NCBI RefSeq assembly: GCF_000224145.3 | Contig: NC_020166.2 | Span: 7,960,050 to 8,024,049, forward strand | Length of the DNA: 64,000 nucleotides | DNA from: Ciona intestinalis | Lineage: Eukaryota > Chordata > Ascidiacea > Phlebobranchia > Cionidae | Direction: 5' to 3' | In this document: positions 10,001 through 20,092 of the stretch, in pieces | Layout of the letters: every line of letters starts with the position of its first letter | Numbering within the stretch: position 1 is the stretch's first letter | The notes under the pieces: generated by a model | What the model was told of the DNA's origin: nothing | Databases searched by the model: none | The model's input: the letters and a program-made list of their open reading frames with translations, nothing else | Made by a program: the position numbers and the translations under genes

Positions 10001-12931
10001 GGCTGCCAGGTGTATTATAAGTCTGAAAATGATCTTCTGGCATCGGTCAAACCATATTAGACTTCCCAGACTCATTTTAGGACTTATACCATTTTACACT
10101 TGTTTATGTCTTATAATAATAATTACTTTATTTGTCTCTTCGATTATGGTAGCGAAGATTTAGAAATATTTTAAACAAAAAGTCAGGATATAGCGGCGCA
10201 ACAACAGTTGTTAAAACACACTTACAGTTAAAAACATCTTAAGAAAAATATTTTAGACTTAATAATTCACTAGCACATTTCTGTAAGTGGTTTTATTTTA
10301 CACCAGGTNNNNNNNNNNNNNNNNNNNNNNNNNNNNNNNNNNNNNNNNNNNNNNNNNNNNNNNNNNNNNNNNNNNNNNNNNNNNNNNNNNNNNNNNNNNN
10401 NNNNNNNNNNNNNNNNNNNNNNNNNNNNNNNNNAGTAAATTTCTTAGGATTTGTTATACATTACTATTTTTACAGAATATGTATGTATTCATTTAAAAAT
10501 GATAAAGATTATAAAATTAATAAAACATTGAAAAGAAGGAAATCAATAGCAAAATGACGGTCAATAAAAAACCACTATAAAAAAGAGCACTAGTTAAAAA
10601 ACGTGACTATTAAACCAAATATAATAAAATTTCCAGACTTTTAAAATTTATAACTGATTATGCAATTGCATAATTTAACTTGTATTATTTTAAAATTGTG
10701 AATTTATTCGTTTAGGCAAGTCAGTAATCAGTATACTGTTTAAACCAAATATAAAATGTAAGCTTTAGATTTTATTGTTTTAAAACTGTGAATTTATTTT
10801 TTCAGGTGAGTCTGTGTTTGCACGCTGTTTATCTGCATTGAAAGATGAGAGGGTAGTGGCTTCAAAACAACTTGATGGACCAACAATTTCATTCACTGGA
10901 AATAAAACTGCTTTCTTGGAAGATTTAAAGCAGGTAGAATGTCATAGAATTTGGATAATGCACAAGAACAGTGGTGGCTTGGAGCATAACATTTTTTTTT
11001 ATTTTGCACAAAATCTGGGGTAACAGCTAAAATGCACTTACACTTATAGTTGTAAAACATTTTAATGAGTAAACTTCATTGAATATTGGTTGAATGCAAT
11101 ATACTTTGGCTCTGCTTATTAGTATAGACACCTAACAGTAAAAGCTGTTTTATTCTGAAACTGAATAAAAAAGTAAATGTCACACCCTTAATGTTCGTCA
11201 CACCCTTCATGTCACACCCTTAATGTTACTTCCATGGTGGTGCCGAAGTGGCCGTCCTATAACATTCCAGGTTGTCTTGGAATTATGAATGTGATATTCT
11301 GCTAAATTTCCCCCTTTGGTACAGCTTTTAAAATTAAGAAAAATATGTATCTTTTATAATTCTATGCTATTTCCACATCTTGCAGGAATTAAAGGTTTCC
11401 CTGTTATGTATTACATAGCATCAAATATTGGCTCTAATATAGCTATTTTCAGGCACTTTATGCTGCAAAGATCATTTCTTATGCTCAAGGCTTCATGTTA
11501 ATGAGAGAAGCAGCAAAGGAATTGAAATGGAAACTTAATTATGGAGGAATTGCCTTGATGTGGAGAGGGGGTTGTATTATAAGAAGGTAAGGTATTTTAA
11601 GACTCTGATTTGGCTTTAAAATTATGAATAAATGTAACTTATTTATTATCGCGTTGCGGAAAAGCATGTAACTTTGTGGGTAATTCGTTTGAGAGGCAGA
11701 TTTTTATATAGTAGGGTGGGGGAGGATGGGACAACTTTAGCACATAATATCCAAATATCCTGATCGTGTTTTAAACAATTAACAACGATCTATGGGAGTT
11801 GTGTGGATAATTCTTAAAGGTTCTTAGTCCACTACCAAATGGGACGAGAAAATAGAATGAAGTGTTCCATCTTCCCCTACCCTACTATAATTTTTTATTA
11901 TCTCGTTAAGTGCACTCGTGCGTCCACAATGGTAGCAGTGTCAAGCTTTGGAACCTCTAAGCTAGAGGTAGGCATGCTAACCACTCACCTGTTTTGTAAC
12001 AAATACAATACAAATTCACAGTGCTTTTCTGGGGAAAATAAAGACAGCTTTTGACAAAAACCCTGATCTCACTAATTTGTTGATGGATGATTTTTTCAAA
12101 GATGCAATCACTAAAGCACAGGTAAAGCTATAGTAGTAAGGTTCTTAAAATTTTGGAATATTTTTCTCCCATATTTTTGATTAAATTTGTCAAATAATGT
12201 ATTTTTACAGTTTATTCAAAATCTCTATAAATTACCAGTCATACATAAAACAAAAAATAAATACCTGCAAAGTTACATACCTGGTATCTTGTAAGCAGGC
12301 ACCAGGTGTATAAAATAGAACACCCGTGTTATAACGACTGTTGTTGCCTGCCACGCAAGGGTGAATAAGTTCCGTTCATTCATTCATTGGTTGTTCCTTT
12401 CATTTTAATAACGTTTTGTTTCCAGCCTGGTTGGAGACGTGTGGTTGCATCAGCTGTGACAAATGGCATTCCTACGCCTTGTTTAAGCACAGCACTTTCA
12501 TTCTATGATGGGTATAGGTTGGAAAAACTGCCTGCAAACTTAATTCAGGTATGGAGAATTTAAAGAGCCATAGCTTTTTTTCTTAGCACGATTGTTCATT
12601 GCAACAATCAACCAGTATAATCTGTTTATAATACTTGTTTTTTGTTTCAAGATTTTCTTTGTAGCAAAAGTTCATGTAGCCTTATATGTATGTCAACTAC
12701 TATTGAAAAGTAAAATTTATTTGCTTTCAAAATATTTTCATATTTATATTAAATTTTTCATATTTATATTAAATAGTTGTATTTATTATTATTACTGACA
12801 TTTTCTTTCAGGCGCAAAGAGATTACTTTGGTGCACACACATATGAGTTGCTGAGTGATCCAGGAAAACATCATCACACTAACTGGACTGGACATGGAGG
12901 GGAAATATCATCTTCATCATACAATGCTTAA
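7070..12931 (+). CDS. PGD: 6-phosphogluconate dehydrogenase, decarboxylating; part hidden by assembly gap
   Basis: Oxidises 6-phosphogluconate to ribulose 5-phosphate and CO2 with NADP+ in the cytosolic pentose phosphate pathway. Visible exons: 7070-7080, 7451-7484, 7862-7903, 8635-8814, 9100-9284, 9694-9760, then 10806-10933, 11453-11586, 12022-12121, 12426-12548 and 12812-12931. Supporting motifs are the Rossmann start [29 protein letters not shown], the signature [26 protein letters not shown], and the C-terminal [17 protein letters not shown]. The first exon ends after 11 coding bases. Roughly 108 residues, including the catalytic Lys and His of the KMVHN motif, are missing. The acceptor ACACCAG and the bases GT (10307-10308, the expected Val) directly precede the run of N, so at least one exon lies in the gap. 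No canonical AATAAA was found soon after the stop. Confidence 0.95.
7645..7850 (+). mobile_element. Composite SINE, body and 3' half
   Basis: Runs from GTGAGACACTTAACT through CCCAGTGGTCACTAATGGGT to AACGACTGTCTTTCCTGCCA, in a PGD intron. The tRNA-like head is missing. Confidence 0.7.
8095..8129 (+). mobile_element. MITE 3' end fragment
   Basis: CTAAAGGTGTCCCATC to CACCCTACTATA only. It lies inside the 177-bp segment framed by a 15-bp direct repeat. Confidence 0.6.
8190..8270. mobile_element. hAT-like element end
   Basis: GC-rich island in AT-rich intron DNA. The reverse complement starts CAGGGACGGGCAACTTACGG followed by CCCGC, the style of hAT superfamily ends as I know them. Part of the match is from memory, so the class is an inference. 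Confidence 0.45.
8500..8650 (+). repeat. Duplicated splice-acceptor region before PGD exon 8635
   Basis: CCAATAGTA and the end TTTAGGTGTGTGC are found twice. The intact acceptor ends at 8634 and an upstream copy ends at 8545, 89 bp earlier, including the first bases of the exon. Confidence 0.65.
8866..9085 (+). mobile_element. Composite SINE
   Basis: Starts at GTGTCCTTGGGCAAGACACT and ends in a TTCATTCATTTG tail shortly before PGD exon 9100-9284, so it nearly abuts that acceptor. Confidence 0.7.
10110..10235 (+). mobile_element. Third short repeat family
   Basis: AATAATAATTACTTTATTTG, then CTCTTCGATTATGGTAGCGA, then GCGCAACAACAGTTGTTAAA. It lies upstream of the assembly gap. Confidence 0.6.
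10309..10433. other. Assembly gap (125 N) inside PGD
   Basis: The gap starts two bases after a splice acceptor, and the first bases after it (A, then GTAAAT at 10435) read as a donor. This fits an exon running through the gap. The missing protein needs about 324 coding bases, more than the 125 N allow, so the gap length is probably wrong or more than one exon is lost. Confidence 0.85.
10610..10815 (+). repeat. Duplicated splice-acceptor region before PGD exon 10806
   Basis: AAACCAAATATA and the end GTGAATTTATT-(C/T)-GTTTAGG-like occur twice. The AG at 10715 precedes the true acceptor at 10805 by 90 bp. The second unit has lost about 38 internal bases. Confidence 0.6.
11707..11889 (-). mobile_element. 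MITE in PGD intron
   Basis: Complete, 183 bp, TATAGTAGGGTGGGGG to CCCTACTATA, antisense relative to the first copies. Confidence 0.8.
11897..12000 (-). mobile_element. SINE tRNA-like head, antisense
   Basis: On the minus strand it reads a GTGGTTAGCATGCC box A and a TTCCAAAGCTTGACACTGCT segment in place of box B. The head alone is present, with a short body remnant at about 11630-11695. Confidence 0.45.
12222..12400 (+). mobile_element. Composite SINE 3' half
   Basis: ACCAGTCATACATAAAACAA to AACGACTGTTGTTGCCTGCC, with a TTCATTCATTCATT tail ending about 25 bp before PGD exon 12426-12548. Confidence 0.65.
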
Positions 12932-13443
12932 CATTACCTAATATTCAACACATAAAGCAGCAGCTATGCAGATTTCCCAAAAGATTGTTTCAAGCTACAA
13001 CTAAACAGCACATAGAATTTTTGTTAATTTGCGTAGGTGTTTTTTACATGCACTAAAACTGTTAATTACGATTTTGGTACTTTTGTTGTGAAATACCTGC
13101 AGTTGCATATCTTTGTGGGCCAAGTTCCATTGTATTATTGTTGCAATCTTTTTCTATATATTCAGTTACATACTCTTGCATTAATTTAGGTGTAGTAATA
13201 ACACTATGTATTCTAACCTTCGCAGATCAGTGTAGATTTATTAATACACACATATACAATATTTTTTTGGACAAAATCAAAACTACCAACATTTAACAAG
13301 AACCTAGCAAATTTCTGGTTGGCCTACTAGTTTAGTTTTTACACTCTTATTCTTGACTCTAGAAGATATTTTTCTCAGTGAAGTTCCCCATGATTGACTA
13401 TAAAAGACAAACACAATAGCATAAAAAAGTGTTGCATACAAAG
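12932..13443. other. PGD 3' flank
   Basis: About 510 bp between two convergent genes. It should hold both 3' UTRs. I see no repeat or ORF of note. Confidence 0.5.
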
Positions 13444-13449
13444 TTTATT
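13444..13449 (-). terminator. Polyadenylation signal of RPP21
   Basis: AATAAA on the minus strand, about 150 bp past the RPP21 stop codon. Confidence 0.5.
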
Positions 13450-13599
13450 TAAATGAACAGAAGCCAGGTTTAGTTAAGACATGCATTTTCTGGAAAAATA
13501 TATCATAGGTTGTAATGTTTACTAATTAATGCAGTGCACAAAATTCTGGCTTAGAACTGCCTTCCCTGGCACCCCAGGTTTAGTGCCCATGGTACAGTA

Positions 13600-14315
13600 T
13601 CAACTTTTATTGCACATCACAACATTTGCAATGTTTTCCGGCTTGTCGTGCCACAGTTTGCTGTCTATGTTGAGCAAGTATCTTCTGAAAGTGCCACAAC
13701 CCTGGCAAGTCACAACAGTCTGCTTTGGTTTTCCTGAAACAAAAACGAATTTATAACTAGATACAATCACAGTATTATATAAATGATTGTACATGTTACT
13801 GTAAATAGAATTGTATGTTCAAATTTGTTTTAAAAATACAAAAAGGCCAGAATTTGCCAGACAGGATTTATAGTATGCCTTGCAGCAAATGTTCATATGT
13901 AAAGTCAGGACCTTAATTACCTTTGTTCCTAGATGTGCATGTAACACCAGGTATAAGCAGTAAGTCACAGTGTTTACATATTGTGCGCTTCACATGTGGA
14001 TGTCTGTAATAAACCTTTAAAAATCTTTTTACAAATATTTAATTTTAGTGTCAGTACTTACAATCGAACAACGTTTTTTTGGGCCAGTGTTTTCATTGTG
14101 CGAGTGTAATATTTCGAAAGCTCTTTGTTCATCGGTTGCATGCTGATAGCAAAGTGTGCAGCCTGTATTGTGAAACTTTGTTAAAAATATTTTTATATGA
14201 TTTTAATAACTTAATGATGAGCATAAGTGTATACCTGGTACAAATAATTCAGACGCTGGTAAACATCTTTCTTTTGCAGATGTGCTCCACTCTGGTTACC
14301 TTTCTTTTTGCCCAT
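13600..14315 (-). CDS. RPP21: RNase P/MRP protein subunit RPP21
   Basis: Four minus-strand exons in agreeing phase: 14235-14315, 14062-14162, 13921-14003 and 13600-13733, giving 132 residues. The N-terminal helix VYQRLNYLYQ is the family hallmark. The zinc ribbon has its first pair in TICKHC (exon 3) and its second in VTCQGC (exon 4), followed by FRRYLLN and LWHDKPEN as in the vertebrate protein. Known role: a protein subunit of RNase P and MRP that helps bind precursor tRNA during 5' leader removal. The human protein is slightly longer at its C-terminus. The bases CAG directly precede the ATG, so a 5' UTR intron or a spliced-leader acceptor is possible. The gene converges with PGD. Confidence 0.9.
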
Positions 14316-15118
14316 CTGATTTAATGTTTACTTTGCTACAGAATACGTAATTTCATGTTGGAATAAGCCACAAATCGCCAGAATGCCTTTTTTGCTTACG
14401 TCCTACTTACGGACTACGGACGTTACGGTAAGTTTCCTTTTACAGTGAGCCTAACTGTATTTAAATTGTTTGTTTTAGCTTTTAGAAAATAATGTTTTTG
14501 TGTGTTACCTTCGCTGTGTGATACAAATACTTATTAGACCCAGTATTATAAATAACGGACGAATTCAAACTACCTATTAAATATGCACATTGCATTGCAT
14601 TACTACATTTAATGTAATGTTATAAGTGGCATTTGAACGTTATTTTGGGGCGCTTTATAAGTAGTGTGATTTTAGTACTGATTACGAATATTACAAATTT
14701 TAAAAAAAATCCCCTTCCTTGCAACTTATTAGTTTAAGATAGAAATCATAAACAGTTTCACTAAGGTAAAAATATGCTTGTGTTTTTACCAAGAGAAACT
14801 CCTGATTAAACAAACATTCTATCTAAAAAATTACGTATATACAAAACAAATTGTGCTTTTGATAAATTTGTAAATTATTTATTAATGTTGGCGGTTAGAT
14901 ACGGCAGATACTAAAAGAATTGGCAACGCAATTTATTTAGGCAAGGCTACGGTTTCTACGCAATGGACAAGTTAAGCACGAAACACAGTGTATAGTTTGT
15001 ACTTGCATTAAAAACTTTTTCGTATATTTGAAACTTGATCGTTAGGTATATAAATAGAATTGTTTGAGCGTATGACGTCTGTACATATTAGATATGATTA
15101 CTTTGCTCATAACATTAA
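14316..15118. other. RPP21-HDNR gene spacer
   Basis: Holds the RPP21 upstream region, with an imperfect inverted repeat at about 14395-14436 (CTTACGTCC versus GGACGTTACGGTAAG). Also holds the 3' UTR of the next minus-strand gene, with minus-strand AATAAA at 14932-14937 and 14878-14883. I see no other gene. Confidence 0.5.
14932..14937 (-). terminator. Polyadenylation signal of the HDNR gene
   Basis: Minus-strand AATAAA about 180 bp past the stop codon. A second one lies at 14878-14883. Confidence 0.45.
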
Positions 15119-16038
15119 TTAAGCGTGGTACGAGTACTTCCAGGGGTTATGTTTCAAATGTGGTTCCTGCATGGAAATATACACATCAATCAAATATGAA
15201 TTTTATTCAACTGTATTGATTAAATTTACCTGGCTGTTGGCAAGAATTTGTAAAAAAGTTGGATCAATTTTTTCATTATCGTCTACCCACATGGTTGTGT
15301 TGGACGTCACCTTAATTAAACCTTGTGGTGGTTCTTTGTAATGCTTCGAGTAACGTCGGTGGTGCGTCCGATTTGTAACGTCAACACCTGTTTGCAGTTT
15401 AATTATTAACGAGACGTTTTAAGCAGCAGTTTGCGATACAAGAAACTTGGATACAATTGTAACAAAATTGGTATTCTAAGTCGAAACAAACCCGGAGTAA
15501 TCTTCTTTGTAGAGGCTGTTAATACCCTGCGCATACTCAGGGTCATTTCTTTTGTTCCACGTTACAACATCTTGAGAGCTGTGCTGTCTTTGTTCGCCCT
15601 GAACCTTTTGTTTCCCAAGCCCCTGAACAGAACATCACGTTGTATAAAGATAGCGTATAGGACTTCCGAATACGACCAGTTTACACTAAACAAATCTATA
15701 GTACTAGCGTAAGAAATATTGAACAAAATAGTTCCTAGAATGCTAAATGTGACTTTGATTTACCTGACCAAAATACACCCCGTGGTCTTGGAAAGAATTT
15801 CTGTTATCGTGACTTGAAAAACAATTGGTATGAGACGCCTGCAGAAAAACGTACTTTAACATTAACAAATTAAACGACAATAACATTTCAAAGATTTAAA
15901 GCAAAAACATACCTCTTTAGCTCTTTTAGCAAACACAGGTGGTATTTTTACGTGCGAATTATTATCAGTTGCGCTTTCACGGTTCAACATTATTCCCGTA
16001 GTCGTTCCGCTTGATCGATTTTCCACATTCACGGGCAT
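15119..16038 (-). CDS. HDNR-motif protein of the TEX36/C3orf84 family
   Basis: Five minus-strand exons: 15913-16038, 15764-15838, 15526-15622, 15230-15387 and 15119-15166, giving 167 residues. The core spanning exons 2-3 reads CFSSHDNRNSFQDHGVYFGQ, then GLGKQKVQGEQRQHSSQD, then WN. This has the order of the vertebrate TEX36 core (HDNR, then GLGRKK, then KRQH) and is also similar to C3orf84. The HHRRYSKHYKE segment in exon 4 parallels a later TEX36 segment. The C-terminus is NPWKYSYHA. Family members are expressed in testis and ciliated cells, and C3orf84 is named as a ciliary microtubule inner protein, so an axonemal role is inferred only. The exon-3 donor used is GTATTA at 15525; reading on past it meets a stop after 16 codons. 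An AG lies 15-20 bp before the ATG, so trans-splicing is possible. Confidence 0.8.
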
Positions 16039-18549
16039 GCCTCGGTGTTGAAACTAAAATACGGTAGAAGGCATCAACGCACTGTTCGTACTTCAGTTAA
16101 CTTGCTTCGTAACACCCAGACGCTACAATGTTATAGACACTACACAACCCTCTTACCCATATACCCTGTTCTTCTTGCGAGGGCACGTGTTTTCTTCCCT
16201 TCGTCATTTCAATTGGCAGTATTAGTATAAATACGTTACAGTCAAACAGATTTAATTAAACGCATTCTAATGTATATAAAGATAAAATCTGCAAACGTAT
16301 CTACTAAAAACACAGAAATGCTTCACTTTGAAATATAACTTCTTGAATAATACGATTTGGTTATTTTTAGCAATTTATTGCCTGCCTATTACAACAAAGC
16401 CGTTTCATTGAACAGTTGTGTCATATATGCGTTATATGTTTATTTTAATCTGCCAGTCATTGTAGTAATAGTAAACATTATATCTTGTTCACAAATATTG
16501 AAATATGGCGTACATTGTTGTTATAGCAACGCCGCTCAGTGGCGAAAGTCAATTTAGTAAAATTTTATTGGGGTGCTTTGTAGAAAATCTCTTTATAATT
16601 TATAAATGCAAACATCCGAGAAATTGCGAGCTTTTTTAATTATTTATTTGAATTGCCATTTATTCTTAAACATATAAGTAACAATGATTTTATAAATTGT
16701 ACGGGAGTGTTATATTTCTTCCCACCACAAATGTGCTAGGGTTTTTTAAATATATGCAATATGCATTTGGTACAAAACAAAATAGTTGTCAGTTAAAATC
16801 GATTTGTTCATTAGAGTGGGCTACGTGTTGATTTCAACAGTAGCCCTCTTTTGCTCCACACACTTGAGTTGTGAAGGGGTCTCCGGGCAGTGTCAAAAGA
16901 TAACGAGGATTTGAACAGCAACCATTAACAGAAATCGTTTTGTTAATGGGAGGCAACAAATCCGGAATTGATTTTTAAGCTGGCGGCATTGATTCGCTTT
17001 ACTCGGGAGTAATTAGAACAAGATAAGAAAATCAAGTATTTGTCATACATCAGCAGTGCGAGAGGACAGATTTTTTTACAGGGCAGAAATAGGAGTAATT
17101 TGTTTTTAAATGAATGAATAAATAAATGTAATTTTTTTATCAACGCGCCGCGTTCTTGTTCAGCAGACAGTCGAAATGTTTTGTTAAACGTCGAGTGCCT
17201 GTCATATTGTATTAACTTCTAGCATAGTTCAATAAAAATGGCTTCTAAAATTCAATAGACTGTAGTGAAGTACTTGTAACCCGAAATTGCTACTACCCCT
17301 TCAGTGATATGCCTGTATAATCCTAATCCACTATATAGTTGCCATATCTTTCAGAAGCAAGTTTTTGATTAATGATTATCGATCGCTAGGTAGCGTATCA
17401 TTGTGTTCGGATTAAAGAAATTGAGTGAATGTCACATGAAAGTAGCTTTCGTGTGAAAGAACTTTACCCTCATGGGATTTCAACGTGGTTGCTTTCTTCA
17501 TGCATATAACCTTGTGACATGTTCAGCGAGTGGGATAGGCTCGGTTGTTGTTGCTGCAGTTTCATAACCGTTTACCTACAGTGTGAGCTTTAGCTGTCTT
17601 ATCCCTGCTGAGGTATAGCGAGTGTATCAAACTTGGCAACATGTCAAGTCGTTCGTAACCAGGAAATACATAAAGAGGTCATATTCCAACTGCCTTTAAC
17701 TCTAGCAATAGTTGTGCTATAAACAGTATTTAAATAGTACGCAATGTGCACCAAAGAGCGCTTGTATTCACAGTAATTGTAAATAGATTGTTTTGAATTG
17801 AAACAGGCTACGGGACAAAATGTGCGGTAGACCGGGCTAATGAATACTGTTGCAGCCTGAGCGCTCTGATAGCACCTGTTAGTCACCTATATAGTCATCT
17901 CATGAATTATAAATTACACTTTTCCAGCATTTGTCAGCGGCAAGTTATTTCAGTCGTTAAAATAGCTCTGCTGGTAAAACCTAATGCTATTTCCTATTTA
18001 TATGCTAATTTAACATTTTGAAATATTAATAAAGAAGTTAAATAGGCAGTTTGAACAAATTTGTATTGTTTTAGTTTTGTTCGAGTCAGTATGCATTTTC
18101 AGTTTTATAAAGCAATAAACATTTGCGCAACCCATCGGTGTTTCGGGACCAATTACGTATAGAGACTGCTCTTAAATTATCGCCCCTACGTTTGACGATC
18201 AAAATTATTCTTTCGGTGACGCGGTTTCAGCCTTAAGTAAATGTTTTTGCATTATTTATTCATGAGTATTAATCCGCCGTGGTAAAGATACATAATAATC
18301 GATAATTTGCCTGAAATGAAATCGATTACAATGGCGTAAAATCGGCCATGTCAAAATCTTTCAGTGAAGGCCCCCATGTACTCTAATCGGTAGAAGGGGC
18401 ATTTGAGGTCCCAGGGCTCTTGTACAAGTTTTATCTTTTGCCGTCGTCCCACGAGAATGGTAGCTTGTTTAAGTGCGCTGGTGACCAAGGAATTTAGACA
18501 AACGCGAACGGCAAAGGCGCAGAGTGCTCATATAAAACAGATCGAACAA

Positions 18550-18660
18550 GGGTGAATGATTAAATGTAACTTACTTTCTCCTCGCGTGGCCGGAAAACGT
18601 CAGTCGTTATAAAATACACCTCTTGAGCCAGCTTACGAGTTACTGAGTTTTTTTTTTGTA
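18550..18660 (-). mobile_element. Composite SINE 3' half, antisense
   Basis: TGAATGATTAAATGTAACTT, then CTCGCGTGGCCGGAAAACGT, then GTCGTTATAAAATACACCTC. Confidence 0.6.
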
Positions 18661-19040
18661 GCGGTCAGGATATACAAGAAAAGTTTAACAGTTTGCAATG
18701 TTTAATTTTTTACAGACCCTTTCTTGCAATTTTAAACGAAAATATATTATATTGCAGTTATTATATATTCTGGTATAGCGATTATATCTATAGTGGCGGT
18801 AAATTTTGGCGATATGAGTCGCATCGACGAACAAAAAAATGCTGGTTAATAATTTATTGCTTTTGTACTTGACACAAACTCGTAGCGTTGAATGAAAAAT
18901 GTTTGAAATGTTTATAACAGTTTTAGGTGCAGTTTTACCCCGTTAAAAATTTACGACTGAAAACGACTAAAAATATAACGTTTATACTCTATATGCATGC
19001 GAGGTCCTTAATTGTTAAGTCGCACTCGTCGCACAGAAAA

Positions 19041-19233
19041 TATAGTTGGGTGGGGTGAGACGGGACACCTTTACCATTCTATTTTCTCGTCCTATTTGGT
19101 AGTGAACAAAGAACATTCAAAGAAATAAAAAAAAAAACGTTTTCTCACGACTTTCATAGCCGGTTGTAAATTGTTTAGAACACGATTAGAATATTTCAAA
19201 GGTTTTCGGTCTTCCGCCACCCTATACAATATA
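19041..19233 (+). mobile_element. MITE
   Basis: TATAGTTGGGTGGGG to GCCACCCTATACAATATA, with a short A-run insertion in the middle. Confidence 0.7.
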
Positions 19234-19788
19234 ACTCAAGCAGGGTTAAATATTTAATTCAAATCTGCCAAACCGCAATTCCCATACGGTCGTAAACATA
19301 TTGTTTTACAGTGATTCAAGTATCAATGTCCTGCTGTATTCACAATTGATAAGCAAATATATAAAGCAACAATGCTGTGACTGGGGCGTTTGCGGTCTTT
19401 GCTCTTTTTGCGGCCAGTATTCTCCGAATGTCAAAATTGGGAGCAATATTTTGACAAACAGTAGCGATACCAACTGCATGTAGCCACAGTTGGTATACGT
19501 TGTCAGATTGTCGGCCCGTCTTGTGCATTAATTATAGATCGTGTGGTCGTTATCCGTTGACGACTTAGCGAGTAGTCTTTATACCGATGATATAATGCTT
19601 GTAGACTGTATTAGATAACAGGCAGATTTGATTAAAAAGATGGAAAATGTATTTTGTATAGAGATTGTGGATAAACATTTTTTGGGAATTTAGGCCCACA
19701 TAATTAACTTGCCGGTTTTTAATGAATAATTGTAACATATTTATATCCACGTATGACGGCGACGTAAAAACAATCATTATATCAATTA

Positions 19789-19967
19789 AAGTGGGGGAAG
19801 ATGGACCATCATTTCATTCTATTTTTGTCCCATTTGGTACAAGGCAAAAAAATTAGAGAATTATAAAACCGTATCCTCGATAGATCGTTGTTATTTGTTT
19901 AAAACACGATCAAGATTTTTGGTTGTTATCTAGGTATAAGATGTCCCGTCTACCCCCACCTTACTAT
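19789..19967 (+). mobile_element. MITE, worn ends
   Basis: GTGGGGGAAGATGG to CCCCCACCTTACTAT. It ends about 100 bp before the proposed PLC-eta start codon. Confidence 0.65.
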
Positions 19968-20067
19968 TTGTTTTAAATTTCAGATTTTTGTTTGCTTTTA
20001 TTCTGTGTGTTTACAAAGAAATTGGTCCCGGCTACTTTTATGCGCAATTTCCGTCGTCGTCGTTTCC

Positions 20068-20092
20068 ATGGAAGCAATTACACCCACAAAAG
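20068..20092 (+). other. Tentative first coding exon of PLC-eta
   Basis: CCATGG context, then seven codons (EAITPTK) and one base before GTTAGT. The single carried base joins exon 22523 as GAC, so the phase fits. Nothing else supports it. The true start could lie in another small exon. Confidence 0.4.

Larger units (their letters stand above)
16039..20067. other. Intergenic region between HDNR gene and PLC-eta gene
   Basis: About 4 kb separating divergently transcribed genes. It contains a SINE at 18.55 kb and two MITEs (19.04 and 19.79 kb). The short ORFs have no splice or family support. Promoters of both flanking genes should be here. Confidence 0.6.

Noticed and set aside
10287..10496. 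ORF crossing the N run
   Set aside because: It is an artefact of unknown bases translated as X.
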